48,222 nt of DNA, taken from the NCBI GenBank assembly GCA_030017685.1, contig JASEHH010000014.1, positions 1 to 48,222 on the forward strand, written 5' to 3'. This stretch comes from Thermodesulfobacteriota bacterium (GTDB taxonomy: Bacteria > Desulfobacterota > BSN033 > UBA1163). The translations under genes and the position numbers were made by a program. Position 1 is the stretch's first letter. Each line of letters opens with the position of its first letter. Under the pieces are notes generated by a model. That model did no database searches and was not told the DNA's origin. It saw nothing but the letters and a program-made list of their open reading frames with translations. Below, one piece after another: positions 7,182-14,353 of the stretch.

Positions 7182-8150
7182 TTAGACCCTATTCTCCTTC
7201 ACCCCCGCCATCAGTTTAGAAAAGCTAAGCCCTCTTCGCAACAAATCCATAAACCCCTTTGGCGTGAAGATGACTACGAGGACCAGGATGAGACCCAATA
7301 TGAGGAAGTGCAATTCCAGGAACTTCCCCCAAACGAGCTCAGAAATAAACTCAATGAAAAACGCCCCTGTAATGGGACCCAGGACAGTCCCTCTACCACC
7401 TAAGACCATCATAAGGTACATCTTGATAGAGGGCATGATCTGATAGGCTTCTCCGGGATCTATATAGCTCATCCAATAGGCGTATGTTCCCCCGGTAAGA
7501 CCAGTGAAAAAGGCGCTGATTGCCCAGGCGATTGTCTTATAGGGTGTCGGATTGATCCCCATGACAGAGGCAGCATCTTCATCAAATCTGATTGCCCGAA
7601 AAGCATAACCCAATCGACTTTTTGAAATATAGAATGTACAAAGAATGGCAAAGACCATAAGTCCAAACATGAAGTAATAGAAGAAAAAATTTGCTGCCGC
7701 TGCTCCACCCGGGAAAATGGGAAGAGTAATCCCCTGTCCTCCACCTGTAATAGGTATGTTGTTGGTGATTGCTCGCAGAAGCTCCATAAGCGCCATTGTT
7801 GCCATAATAAAGTATTGGCCTTTGAGACGTAAGATCGGGAGACCTACAATCGCGGAGAATAGACTTGCTCCCAGACCAGCTATGATTAGGGCCAAAGCAA
7901 AAGAGAAGGCGAACTTGGTCATGAGCACTGCCACGATGTAGGCACCCAGTCCAAAGAAGAGCATGTTCCCCAAAGCGAGGTACCCACAATAACCTGCGAT
8001 GATGTTGACACTTTCAGCCAAAATCCCAAACATGAACATATTTGTGAGTAAACGTATCCAATAGCCCCTCAGCAAGAACGGAGCAAGAAGAAGGAAAAGG
8101 CAAAATCCTCCCCCAATCAGAAGCCACCCTTTGCGACTCACCTTAACCAT
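7182..8150 (-). CDS. livM: Branched-chain amino acid-type ABC transporter permease LivM (set 2)
   Basis: 322 aa inner-membrane permease with many hydrophobic helices. It shows the LivM pattern I-A-G-Y-C-G-Y-L-A-L-G-N-M-L-F-F-G-L-G-A-Y (about residues 50-70), the coupling helix FRAIRFDEDAASVMGI (about 186-201), and the C-terminal G-G-R-G-T-V-x-G-P-I-T-G-A motif. The Asn-Met in place of the usual His-x in the first motif is a small deviation. The start overlaps the livH stop by 8 bases, pointing to coupled translation. Confidence 0.9.
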   Translation of the reverse strand: MVKVSRKGWLLIGGGFCLFLLLAPFLLRGYWIRLLTNMFMFGILAESVNIIAGYCGYLALGNMLFFGLGAYIVAVLMTKFAFSFALALIIAGLGASLFSAIVGLPILRLKGQYFIMATMALMELLRAITNNIPITGGGQGITLPIFPGGAAAANFFFYYFMFGLMVFAILCTFYISKSRLGYAFRAIRFDEDAASVMGINPTPYKTIAWAISAFFTGLTGGTYAYWMSYIDPGEAYQIMPSIKMYLMMVLGGRGTVLGPITGAFFIEFISELVWGKFLELHFLILGLILVLVVIFTPKGFMDLLRRGLSFSKLMAGVKENRV

Positions 8151-9006
8151 AAAAGCGCTTTCCCATGAAGCCCGTCGGCAGAAAGATCAGGATCAAGATA
8201 AAGACGAGATTCAGCACCACATTTTGAAACGCAATACCGAAAAACATCGTTGAAAATGATTCGACCATTCCCAAAACGATCCCAGCGAGGAGTGCACCGG
8301 GAATAGATCCCAAGCCCCCGAGTATCGCGACGGAAAAGAGAATGATCAAAAAATCTCCACCTGTAAACGGAGAGATAGGCTTGGCCAGAATAAAGAGGGT
8401 TCCCATTGCTCCCCCCAATGCAGAACTAATGGCGAACGTGAGGCAATATGTTTTTCCAATATCGATCCCCATGAGTTGAGCGGCCTTTGGATTGAGGGCG
8501 GTCGCCCGAATGGAATTTCCTGTCTCCGTCTTACGGAAAAATAGTTCAAGAACTATCGTGAAGAGAATCGCGATCACAAAAATCAACAGCCTAACGTACG
8601 GAATGGTCACACCTGCGACTTCAAAACTCATTCCCATATACCATGGGTTTGTCCCTCTGAAATCGGCCTTCCAGATCAAAAGGGCGATGTTGATAAGGAT
8701 CAAATTGAGCCCAAAGGTGAGAAGACTTGTGATGATCAATCCCCCTTTTGCCACCAGATTGATGAGATACTTTTGAATCATGTAACCTAAGATGAAAAGT
8801 CCGATGATGCTCAGGGGTAGGGTAAAGAAAGGGTCGAGGCCCAAGAGATGACTTGCTGCATAGGTAATATAAGCTCCGAGGATCACTTGGGTACCCTGTG
8901 CTAAGTTGATAATCTTCATGATCCCAAAGACAATGGAGAAGGAGACGCCAATACAGGCATAGAACCCTCCCTGAAGTAACCCATTCACCAATACCTGGCC
9001 CAGCAT
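8143..9006 (-). CDS. livH: Branched-chain amino acid-type ABC transporter permease LivH (set 2)
   Basis: 287 aa, inner membrane. The LivH opening LVNGLLQGGFYACIGVSFSI leads into F-G-I-M-K-I-I-N-L-A-Q-G (about residues 27-38), and the coupling segment is NPKAAQLMGI (about 180-190). In the N-I-A-H-G motif of LivH the His is Gln here (N-L-A-Q-G). It sits about 115 bases after the binding-protein gene; that gap holds no recognisable gene. Partner of LivM set 2. Confidence 0.9.
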   Translation of the reverse strand: MLGQVLVNGLLQGGFYACIGVSFSIVFGIMKIINLAQGTQVILGAYITYAASHLLGLDPFFTLPLSIIGLFILGYMIQKYLINLVAKGGLIITSLLTFGLNLILINIALLIWKADFRGTNPWYMGMSFEVAGVTIPYVRLLIFVIAILFTIVLELFFRKTETGNSIRATALNPKAAQLMGIDIGKTYCLTFAISSALGGAMGTLFILAKPISPFTGGDFLIILFSVAILGGLGSIPGALLAGIVLGMVESFSTMFFGIAFQNVVLNLVFILILIFLPTGFMGKRFYG

Positions 9007-9120
9007 GTTTGCTCTTTCTATGGTTTGAGAGAAGAATCTGTGGGGACTTTAGATGAATCCAAAGGCCCCACAGGATGAGAGCAACTTTCCATCTTATATC
9101 AATTACAAAAAATTATTTCT

Positions 9121-10347
9121 TTATCTTTCTTTCCAAGAGGGTGCAGGATAGAGTATCTTTGCACCTGGCTGTGGGGGATCAATTAAAACCTGTTTCCCAC
9201 TCTGAACCTGTATGATACCCATCCGATGGGCGATATTTTTCCCCTTCTCGTCAAACTTAAACTTTCCAAAAAAGGTCTCCACATCAATGGCCCGGAGGAC
9301 ATCTCTGATCTTTGTCTGGTCTAAACTCCCCGCCTTTTCAATAGCCAGTTGCATTAAGATACCAGACACAAAACCACAAGCACTGAAGTAATCTGCCTCC
9401 TCTCCATACTTCTTTTTCCAGAAATCGTTAAATGATGCACTGGTGAAGAAAGGCCCCTTATAAGGCATGTCTTGATGCCATGGCACTTGGGCGAGAACAT
9501 ATTCTCCATCCTTCTTCATCACGCTCAACCAGTCAGGATGTCCAGCCGTTCCAGTGGTCGTATATAACTTTGCATTCACATTCAATTCTTTGGCCTGCCG
9601 ATAAAATGAGACCGCATCTGGGAAAAATCCTCCGAAGTAAAGCAAATCAGGATCTTTCCCCTTTATGGTGGTTAATATTCCAGAGAAATCACTGGTGTTC
9701 ACAGGAAATTTTCCGTAATAGACCTCTTGGAGCCCAGATTCCAGAGACTTCTTCTTCACCCCATCTATGGCTGGAAGGGTGAAAACATGGTCCAGGACCA
9801 CCGCGGCAAAGGTTTTGGGTTTTGGGATCTGCTTTACTGCTAACTCTGCCACAGGGACCAAGTCCTGAGTGGCCATCGACAGGACAGAAAAAAGATACTT
9901 AAAACCTCTTTCATAAACAAAGTCCCCATTAGCCACGGGAGCAATGGTGACATAACCGTATTTCTCTCCTATGGCGCTGGTGGCAGCGGCAATCCCACTG
10001 GAGTAGGGGCCTAAAATTAAGTTGACCTTGTCTTCTGTAATCAACTTCTCAGTCAGTTTCGCACTGGTTGTCGCATCCGCTTTGTCATCATAATAGATCA
10101 TTTCCACCTTATGTAATTTACCTCCAACGTTGATTCCTCCTCGGCCATTCACCCATTCTGTCCAGGTTTCATAACCCTTTTTTACGAGGGAACCTTCTTT
10201 TGCCAATCTCCCTGTCATACTAACCGCAGCCCCAATCCGGACCTTCGCTTCCTGCGAATTCACAAAAGTAGGGAAGGAGATCAAAATCAAGCAGCAGCTA
10301 AAAATGATTGTCCCTCTTGTCCAAAAAAAGCTTTTCCTTTTTTTCAT
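9121..10347 (-). CDS. Periplasmic ABC solute-binding protein, LivK-like (set 2)
   Basis: 408 aa from ATG 10347. ATG 10353 is in frame but only 2 bases from the AGGAGG site, whereas 10347 has 8. The signal peptide is MKKRKSFFWTRG followed by a hydrophobic run ending near FVNSQ. The mature part shows V-R-I-G-A-A-V-S-M-T-G, a Y-x-x-W-x-x-W-V-N-x-x-G-G-I segment and I-Y-Y-D-D-K-A-D, typical of type I Liv-class binding proteins. It is clearly diverged from the binding proteins of sets 1 and 3 and from the orphan, so a different ligand is likely. It heads set 2, with a possible sigma-54 promoter about 200 bases upstream. Confidence 0.9.
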   Translation of the reverse strand: MKKRKSFFWTRGTIIFSCCLILISFPTFVNSQEAKVRIGAAVSMTGRLAKEGSLVKKGYETWTEWVNGRGGINVGGKLHKVEMIYYDDKADATTSAKLTEKLITEDKVNLILGPYSSGIAAATSAIGEKYGYVTIAPVANGDFVYERGFKYLFSVLSMATQDLVPVAELAVKQIPKPKTFAAVVLDHVFTLPAIDGVKKKSLESGLQEVYYGKFPVNTSDFSGILTTIKGKDPDLLYFGGFFPDAVSFYRQAKELNVNAKLYTTTGTAGHPDWLSVMKKDGEYVLAQVPWHQDMPYKGPFFTSASFNDFWKKKYGEEADYFSACGFVSGILMQLAIEKAGSLDQTKIRDVLRAIDVETFFGKFKFDEKGKNIAHRMGIIQVQSGKQVLIDPPQPGAKILYPAPSWKER

Positions 10348-10543
10348 TTGCATATCCTCCTTTCATTGGAATTGCCCCTCAACGGGGTCAAGATTCAAGA
10401 TCAAATTACATCATGATGATGGAGTCATAAAAAATCCCCAAACCGTCACTCCGGTCAACAGATAAAAGCAAATTTCAGGAGGTGAGTCCTTAGAGAAATT
10501 TGGCCCCGCCTCATTAAATTTCTAATAGATCGATTACCTTTAA

Positions 10544-10561
10544 TATCAATTCTTGTGCCAG
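10544..10561 (-). promoter_or_regulatory. Possible sigma-54 (-24/-12) promoter upstream of Liv set 2
   Basis: On the minus strand the segment reads CTGGCACAAGAATTGAT. TGGCAC is a perfect -24 element, and the correctly spaced -12 element is TTGAT, not TTGCT, so the usually invariant GC is GA. It lies about 200 bases upstream of the set 2 binding-protein start. A sigma-54-dependent regulator is encoded in the same locus. The imperfect -12 box keeps confidence low. Confidence 0.3.
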
Positions 10562-10602
10562 AACATCGATTACCCTGGTGGAGAGATCGAGTTATAATAA
10601 AT

Positions 10603-10824
10603 CTCAAATCTCACCCGGAGGTAATTCGATGGAAAAAGAAAAAAACTTTAAGAAAAATGGCCATTGCACAAAACTTATAAGGAAAATCTCCTGCCTCCAT
10701 TTTCCAGGAACTGGGACGCTCGAAGTATTGGTTCTTCAAGTGGCTCCAGCGCTATCAATCTGGAAATCCCGAATGGTATCGCGACCATTGTAAAGCTCCT
10801 CATACTTATCCTCATCAAACATCC
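10603..10824 (+). pseudogene. Transposase/integrase N-terminal fragment (helix-turn-helix), degenerate
   Basis: In the frame through 10630 the plus strand reads LRKMAIAQNL, then an in-frame TAA (10678-10680), then GKSPASIFQELGRSKYWFFK and WLQRYQSGNPEWYRD, ending near PHQTS. The pattern K-x-x-x-A-x-x-x-L-x-x-G-x-x-x-A-x-I-x-x-E-L-G-x-S-x-x-W-x-x-K-W-L-x-R-Y is the N-terminal DNA-binding domain of IS481-like/rve-type transposases. No DDE domain follows and I see no terminal repeats, so this is a truncated relic. It is the only plus-strand coding trace in the window. The rest of the gap 10348-10600 holds only the possible promoter. Confidence 0.55.
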
Positions 10825-10918
10825 ACTGGTGGGTCCCCGCTATATCAAGAACGATGGCCGTTTCTTTTCCCTCAATATCATGGACCTTTTCAATCATCAG
10901 GTCTTTCTCCATCTCCAA
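10736..10918 (-). CDS. Possible small protein (60 aa or shorter) after the CoA-ligase gene
   Basis: The ORF follows the PaaK-like gene after about 40 bases. It reads MEMEKDLMIEKVHDIEGKET then a hydrophobic/acidic part. ATG 10897 has a GGAG site 9 bases upstream and would give 53 aa. Composition looks protein-like (V-L-D-I-A-G-T-H-Q-W). However, the last 30 codons are antisense to the transposase relic, so the native C-terminus may have been replaced. I do not recognise the family. It may be a truncated gene or a chance ORF. Confidence 0.3.
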   Translation of the reverse strand: MEMEKDLMIEKVHDIEGKETAIVLDIAGTHQWMFDEDKYEELYNGRDTIRDFQIDSAGAT

Positions 10919-10957
10919 TGCACCAATTCGGGTTATCGATGTCCTGGCATTTGTCAG

Positions 10958-12292
10958 TTACTGTTTTTCTTCATAGGCTTTCCGGACCAGCTTGGCCTTG
11001 TATTCATACTTTGGTAGAGTATCAGGAGGAACCAGTTCCACATTCGCTTTGAAAATAAGCTTATCCCGGATAGTATCCTCCAGCAACTGTTTCAGTTGAC
11101 CTAAGTCACCAGGTTCTTTGCCATGCTCAAGTTTTATATGGATGGGAGGCTTCCAACCCTCGGGGGGGGGGACATACACCTGGATCTCTATGGCACCAGT
11201 CGTTCTTGGAGAGAAGCTAGCTATCGTATCCCTGACCGCTGCAGGATATACATTGACCCCCTGAACAATGATCATATCATCCGTCCTTCCAAAGACTCGG
11301 ATGCCGTATCCTGTTCGCCCGCACTCACAGCTTGTTTGGGTCACCTCTACGTGATCCCTTGTCCGGAAACGAACCAGAGGGATGCATTCCCGATCCAAAG
11401 AGGTATAGACCAGCTCTCCCCGAGTTCCATCTTTGATCTCTAAGGCTTTACCCGTATCGGGATCGATGATCTCTGGATGGACAATTTTCTGGGCAATAAA
11501 ATGCATTCCTTTCTTGTATCCGCATTCTGACCACATCTCTCCGCACATATCTCCATTTCCCATCATTTCGAGAAACAGGCATCCATAGATATCTTCCACC
11601 TTCTTGCGGACGGAGGGGATGGCAGCCCCGGGCTCGCCACCTGCCAAGATGACTTTTACGCCCAGGCTTTTCGGATCGATGCCACGTTTCTCGAGGGCCG
11701 AGGCAAAGGCCAATGGGAAGGAGGATGTGGAAAGGAAGGCATTGCAACCGATGTGCTGAAACGCTGCAATCAGGCGATCGGTGGCTCCCACCCCGATGGG
11801 AACGACGGTCCCAATCTCCTCGATGGAATCGGCATAGGAGGCCGCGATAAAAAAGGGAGAAACGACGAGAGGGACAACGCTATCATGCCGAAATCCACCT
11901 GTCCAGAAGGCCCGGCATGCCGCTTCTCGCCACACATTCAGATCGTTCTTGGTTAGTCCGATGAAGGTAGGCCTCCCCGTTGTGCCACTCGTGGAATAGA
12001 TTCGCTTGACCTTGCTCATCGAACAGGCGACGTGAGTTCCCAAAGGAGGAGAAGCAATCTGACTGTCACGCAGTTCAGACTTTTCCGTGAAGGGAAGCTT
12101 GCTTAGGTCTTCAAGATGCCGAACATCCTTCAACTGAACACCCGCCTCAGCAAATTTCTTCTGGTAGAAGACGGAATTATTCCACACATACTTCAACTGT
12201 TTTAGGAGAGCCTCTTCTTGAACATCGTGATACTTTTGTGGAGACAAGGTCTCCATCTCCTCATTCCAAAATTCTCCACGTTTCTTGGCCAT
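10958..12292 (-). CDS. Phenylacetate-CoA ligase family protein (PaaK-like)
   Basis: 444 aa, the normal size for PaaK-type AMP-forming aryl-CoA ligases. The P-loop YSTSGTTGRPT lies at about 99-109. The adenylate-forming core motif H-x-x-x-x-x-P-E is partly visible as IVHPEIIDPDTG (about 270-281). The hinge/C-terminal part has T-R-D and C-x-C-G-R-T-G-Y-G followed by GRTDDMIIVQGVNVYP, a PaaK hallmark. It would convert a carboxylic acid, ATP and CoA to an acyl-CoA, AMP and PPi in the cytoplasm. It follows hyuB after a terminator-like hairpin. Phenylacetate is not assured: PaaK relatives also activate indoleacetate and other arylacetates, and the Mo hydroxylase and HyuAB context favours a ring-opened heteroaromatic acid (inference). 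Confidence 0.85.
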   Translation of the reverse strand: MAKKRGEFWNEEMETLSPQKYHDVQEEALLKQLKYVWNNSVFYQKKFAEAGVQLKDVRHLEDLSKLPFTEKSELRDSQIASPPLGTHVACSMSKVKRIYSTSGTTGRPTFIGLTKNDLNVWREAACRAFWTGGFRHDSVVPLVVSPFFIAASYADSIEEIGTVVPIGVGATDRLIAAFQHIGCNAFLSTSSFPLAFASALEKRGIDPKSLGVKVILAGGEPGAAIPSVRKKVEDIYGCLFLEMMGNGDMCGEMWSECGYKKGMHFIAQKIVHPEIIDPDTGKALEIKDGTRGELVYTSLDRECIPLVRFRTRDHVEVTQTSCECGRTGYGIRVFGRTDDMIIVQGVNVYPAAVRDTIASFSPRTTGAIEIQVYVPPPEGWKPPIHIKLEHGKEPGDLGQLKQLLEDTIRDKLIFKANVELVPPDTLPKYEYKAKLVRKAYEEKQ

Positions 12293-12346
12293 ATTCGTTC
12301 TCCTTTTTTCTCAGCAAACGATTGATCATCGTCAGAAAAAATTGAT

Positions 12347-12377
12347 CCTCCTCCCCTTCGCGGCGAAGGGGAGGAGG
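12347..12377 (-). terminator. Strong hairpin with T-run between hyuB and the CoA-ligase gene
   Basis: A perfect 15-bp inverted repeat (left arm CCTCCTCCCCTTCGC, right arm its complement) with a one-base centre is followed on the minus strand by ATCAATTTTTT. It lies just after the hyuB stop. It is shaped like a rho-independent terminator, and would end or attenuate the hyu transcript before the ligase gene. The arms are also typical of dispersed extragenic palindromes. Confidence 0.6.
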
Positions 12378-12385
12378 CCAACTTA

Positions 12386-14344
12386 CTACCATCCCGGAGG
12401 CCGTGAAACAGTAATGTGCGGCTGGACCTCCTCAAACTTGGGCCACCACCCCGGTTTAATATTCTTTCCGATCGGATGGACCTCATGGGCATGGCGGCCT
12501 TCAGGAAGCGGGGTCTTTTCCATCTCTTTACGCAACTTCTCTGTGGCTTCAATGTCGATCCTGTAATCAAGAGCTTCCTCATCAATTTCATTGACCACAA
12601 CCCCATAGTACTTTCGTGCTGCCCCGATCGAGAGCCAGCCATCCATGACGTCTTTCAACACCAGCTCAGGGTCCCGCTCCCGGGGGTCTCCAACGCCTCC
12701 TCCTCCGCTCTGTGAGAACCAGATGTGGTCCCCCTTCTTCAACCGAATGCCGGTCGCGTACATCCCCACATCCTGCTCCTTATCCGTTCCCTTATTGACA
12801 ATCAGCTTTCCACCCCCTCCATTCGTACCGCCCGCAATGCCGAAGGGAGTGAAAACCTCGCGGTCGCCGTGAATCGTCATGATGCCATCGGCAAGGACGT
12901 CGAGCTCTCGCACAAGCGGAAACCCTCCTCTCATCCTGCCGTGACCACACCAGTCAGGCACCCCTTCATATCGCGTGTAAAGGATGGGGAACCATCTCTC
13001 TTCAAGCTCCTGAGGGATGGTCTTGGCATTGGCGAACCTCATGAAGATAAGATCTTTCCCATCTTTAAATACTCTTGCATTTTCTCCGCCGACGGAAAAT
13101 GTATATTGGACCGTATTCTTCCGGGTTCTGGGATTGTAGGAGCCGATGCACAGGTTGGTCAAGCTGCACGATCCTGGATAGACCCGCCAGGGCTGGGTGG
13201 ATGCAAGCATCCCTGACATCACCGCAATGGTTATGGATTCCACCTTGTCAAAGGCCCCTGAACAGTAACCGGTCGTTGCCGATGGATAGACCACATGGAC
13301 ACATGTTCCAGGTTTCGAAAGAATTTCCACATTCCGGGTGATCCCGCGGTTCAATGGGAAGAGGTGCGGAAAGCCAATCATGAAACCCAGACAGTTCGCC
13401 CCTACAAGGGTGCCGCGGGGACCTCCCCAGGAGCCCACAGGTGCTTTGTCAGAACCTCGCCAGTCGAAGGTGAGATGTCTCTTCTTCTTGGTCAACTTGC
13501 AATGGACGCGGATAGGTGGTTTTCCGGGTGCCATGACATCCTGGTCACCGTAATCATCAAATTCCCATTCTCCATCGGGAATTCCGTCCAGCTCCTTGAA
13601 GAGTATCCTCTCGGTATAGTTAAACTGCTCCTCAAAACCAAGCTTAACCGTTTTGTTGCCGTATTTCTCACAAAGATCTTGTATCCGTTTTTCAATGAGG
13701 GTGGCTCCCCCAAACTGTGCCTGCAAATCGCCCCGGCGTTCAACACCTCCCCGGATATTGTAATCGATAAACCTGAAAAGCTCTTCATCGAGTTTATTGT
13801 TCTCATAGAGCTTGATCGGAGGGATTCGGATTCCCTCTGCATAGCAGCTGGTTGCTTCGGGGTTAAACGTTCCAGGAAGAGGGCCGCCCATATCCGGCCA
13901 GTGGACGACGGTGCAGGCAAAGGCGACCAACTCTCCCTTGGAGAAGATGGGTTTAAAGAGGTGCGTATCGTTGACATGGGAGCCGACCTCATAGGGGTCG
14001 CTGAACATATACGCATCTCCTGGCTTCATCGATTTCAAGGAAACGTGCTTCAACAGATTGACGAGAGAATCCTCAAAGGAGCCATAGTGAGCGGCTGCGT
14101 CCGTATGACCATGGGCTACCAGACCTCCGTCGATGGTCAGGATGCCATTGGAGCGGTCCCTTCCCATCCCCACAACGGGATGGTACGCAAACTGTTCGAT
14201 GTTGGTGCTGGCCTCATAGCAGGCTGACACGAATGCATTCCTCAACACCTCAAAGGTGATGAGATCCATTTTGAGTTCTTTAATCTCTTTGATCCCTCTT
14301 TTTAATCCTGTTTTTTTCTTTCCAACGCTCTTCTTCGTAGCCAT
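12386..14344 (-). CDS. hyuB: Hydantoinase B/oxoprolinase family subunit HyuB
   Basis: 652 aa. HyuB-type subunits act with HyuA in ATP-dependent hydrolysis of cyclic amides (5-oxoproline, N-methylhydantoin, caprolactam, oxindole-type lactams), and related pairs are acetone or acetophenone carboxylases. Family marks are D-L-I-T-F-E-V-L-R-N-A (about 27-37), D-G-G-L-V-A-H-G-H-T-D-A-A-A-H (about 72-86), a D-P-Y-E-V-G-S-H-V-N-D motif and a G-G-G-G-V-G-D-P segment near the C-terminus. The N-terminus has about 25 extra lysine-rich residues before the domain. Start ATG 14344 has AGGAGG upstream, 9 bases after the hyuA stop, so the pair is co-translated. Substrate inferred to be a lactam formed by the Mo hydroxylase. 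Confidence 0.88.
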   Translation of the reverse strand: MATKKSVGKKKTGLKRGIKEIKELKMDLITFEVLRNAFVSACYEASTNIEQFAYHPVVGMGRDRSNGILTIDGGLVAHGHTDAAAHYGSFEDSLVNLLKHVSLKSMKPGDAYMFSDPYEVGSHVNDTHLFKPIFSKGELVAFACTVVHWPDMGGPLPGTFNPEATSCYAEGIRIPPIKLYENNKLDEELFRFIDYNIRGGVERRGDLQAQFGGATLIEKRIQDLCEKYGNKTVKLGFEEQFNYTERILFKELDGIPDGEWEFDDYGDQDVMAPGKPPIRVHCKLTKKKRHLTFDWRGSDKAPVGSWGGPRGTLVGANCLGFMIGFPHLFPLNRGITRNVEILSKPGTCVHVVYPSATTGYCSGAFDKVESITIAVMSGMLASTQPWRVYPGSCSLTNLCIGSYNPRTRKNTVQYTFSVGGENARVFKDGKDLIFMRFANAKTIPQELEERWFPILYTRYEGVPDWCGHGRMRGGFPLVRELDVLADGIMTIHGDREVFTPFGIAGGTNGGGGKLIVNKGTDKEQDVGMYATGIRLKKGDHIWFSQSGGGGVGDPRERDPELVLKDVMDGWLSIGAARKYYGVVVNEIDEEALDYRIDIEATEKLRKEMEKTPLPEGRHAHEVHPIGKNIKPGWWPKFEEVQPHITVSRPPGW

Positions 14345-14353
14345 ATCTTCCTC

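Noticed and set aside
10578-10793. Plus-strand 71-aa ORF starting near 10578
   Set aside because: A good ribosome site precedes an internal ATG, but the transposase-like protein lies in a different frame; this frame is not protein-like.
13295-14227. Long plus-strand ORF of 310 aa opposite hyuB
   Set aside because: It is antisense to a clear HyuB frame, lacks family motifs and has no convincing ribosome site; a shadow of codon bias.
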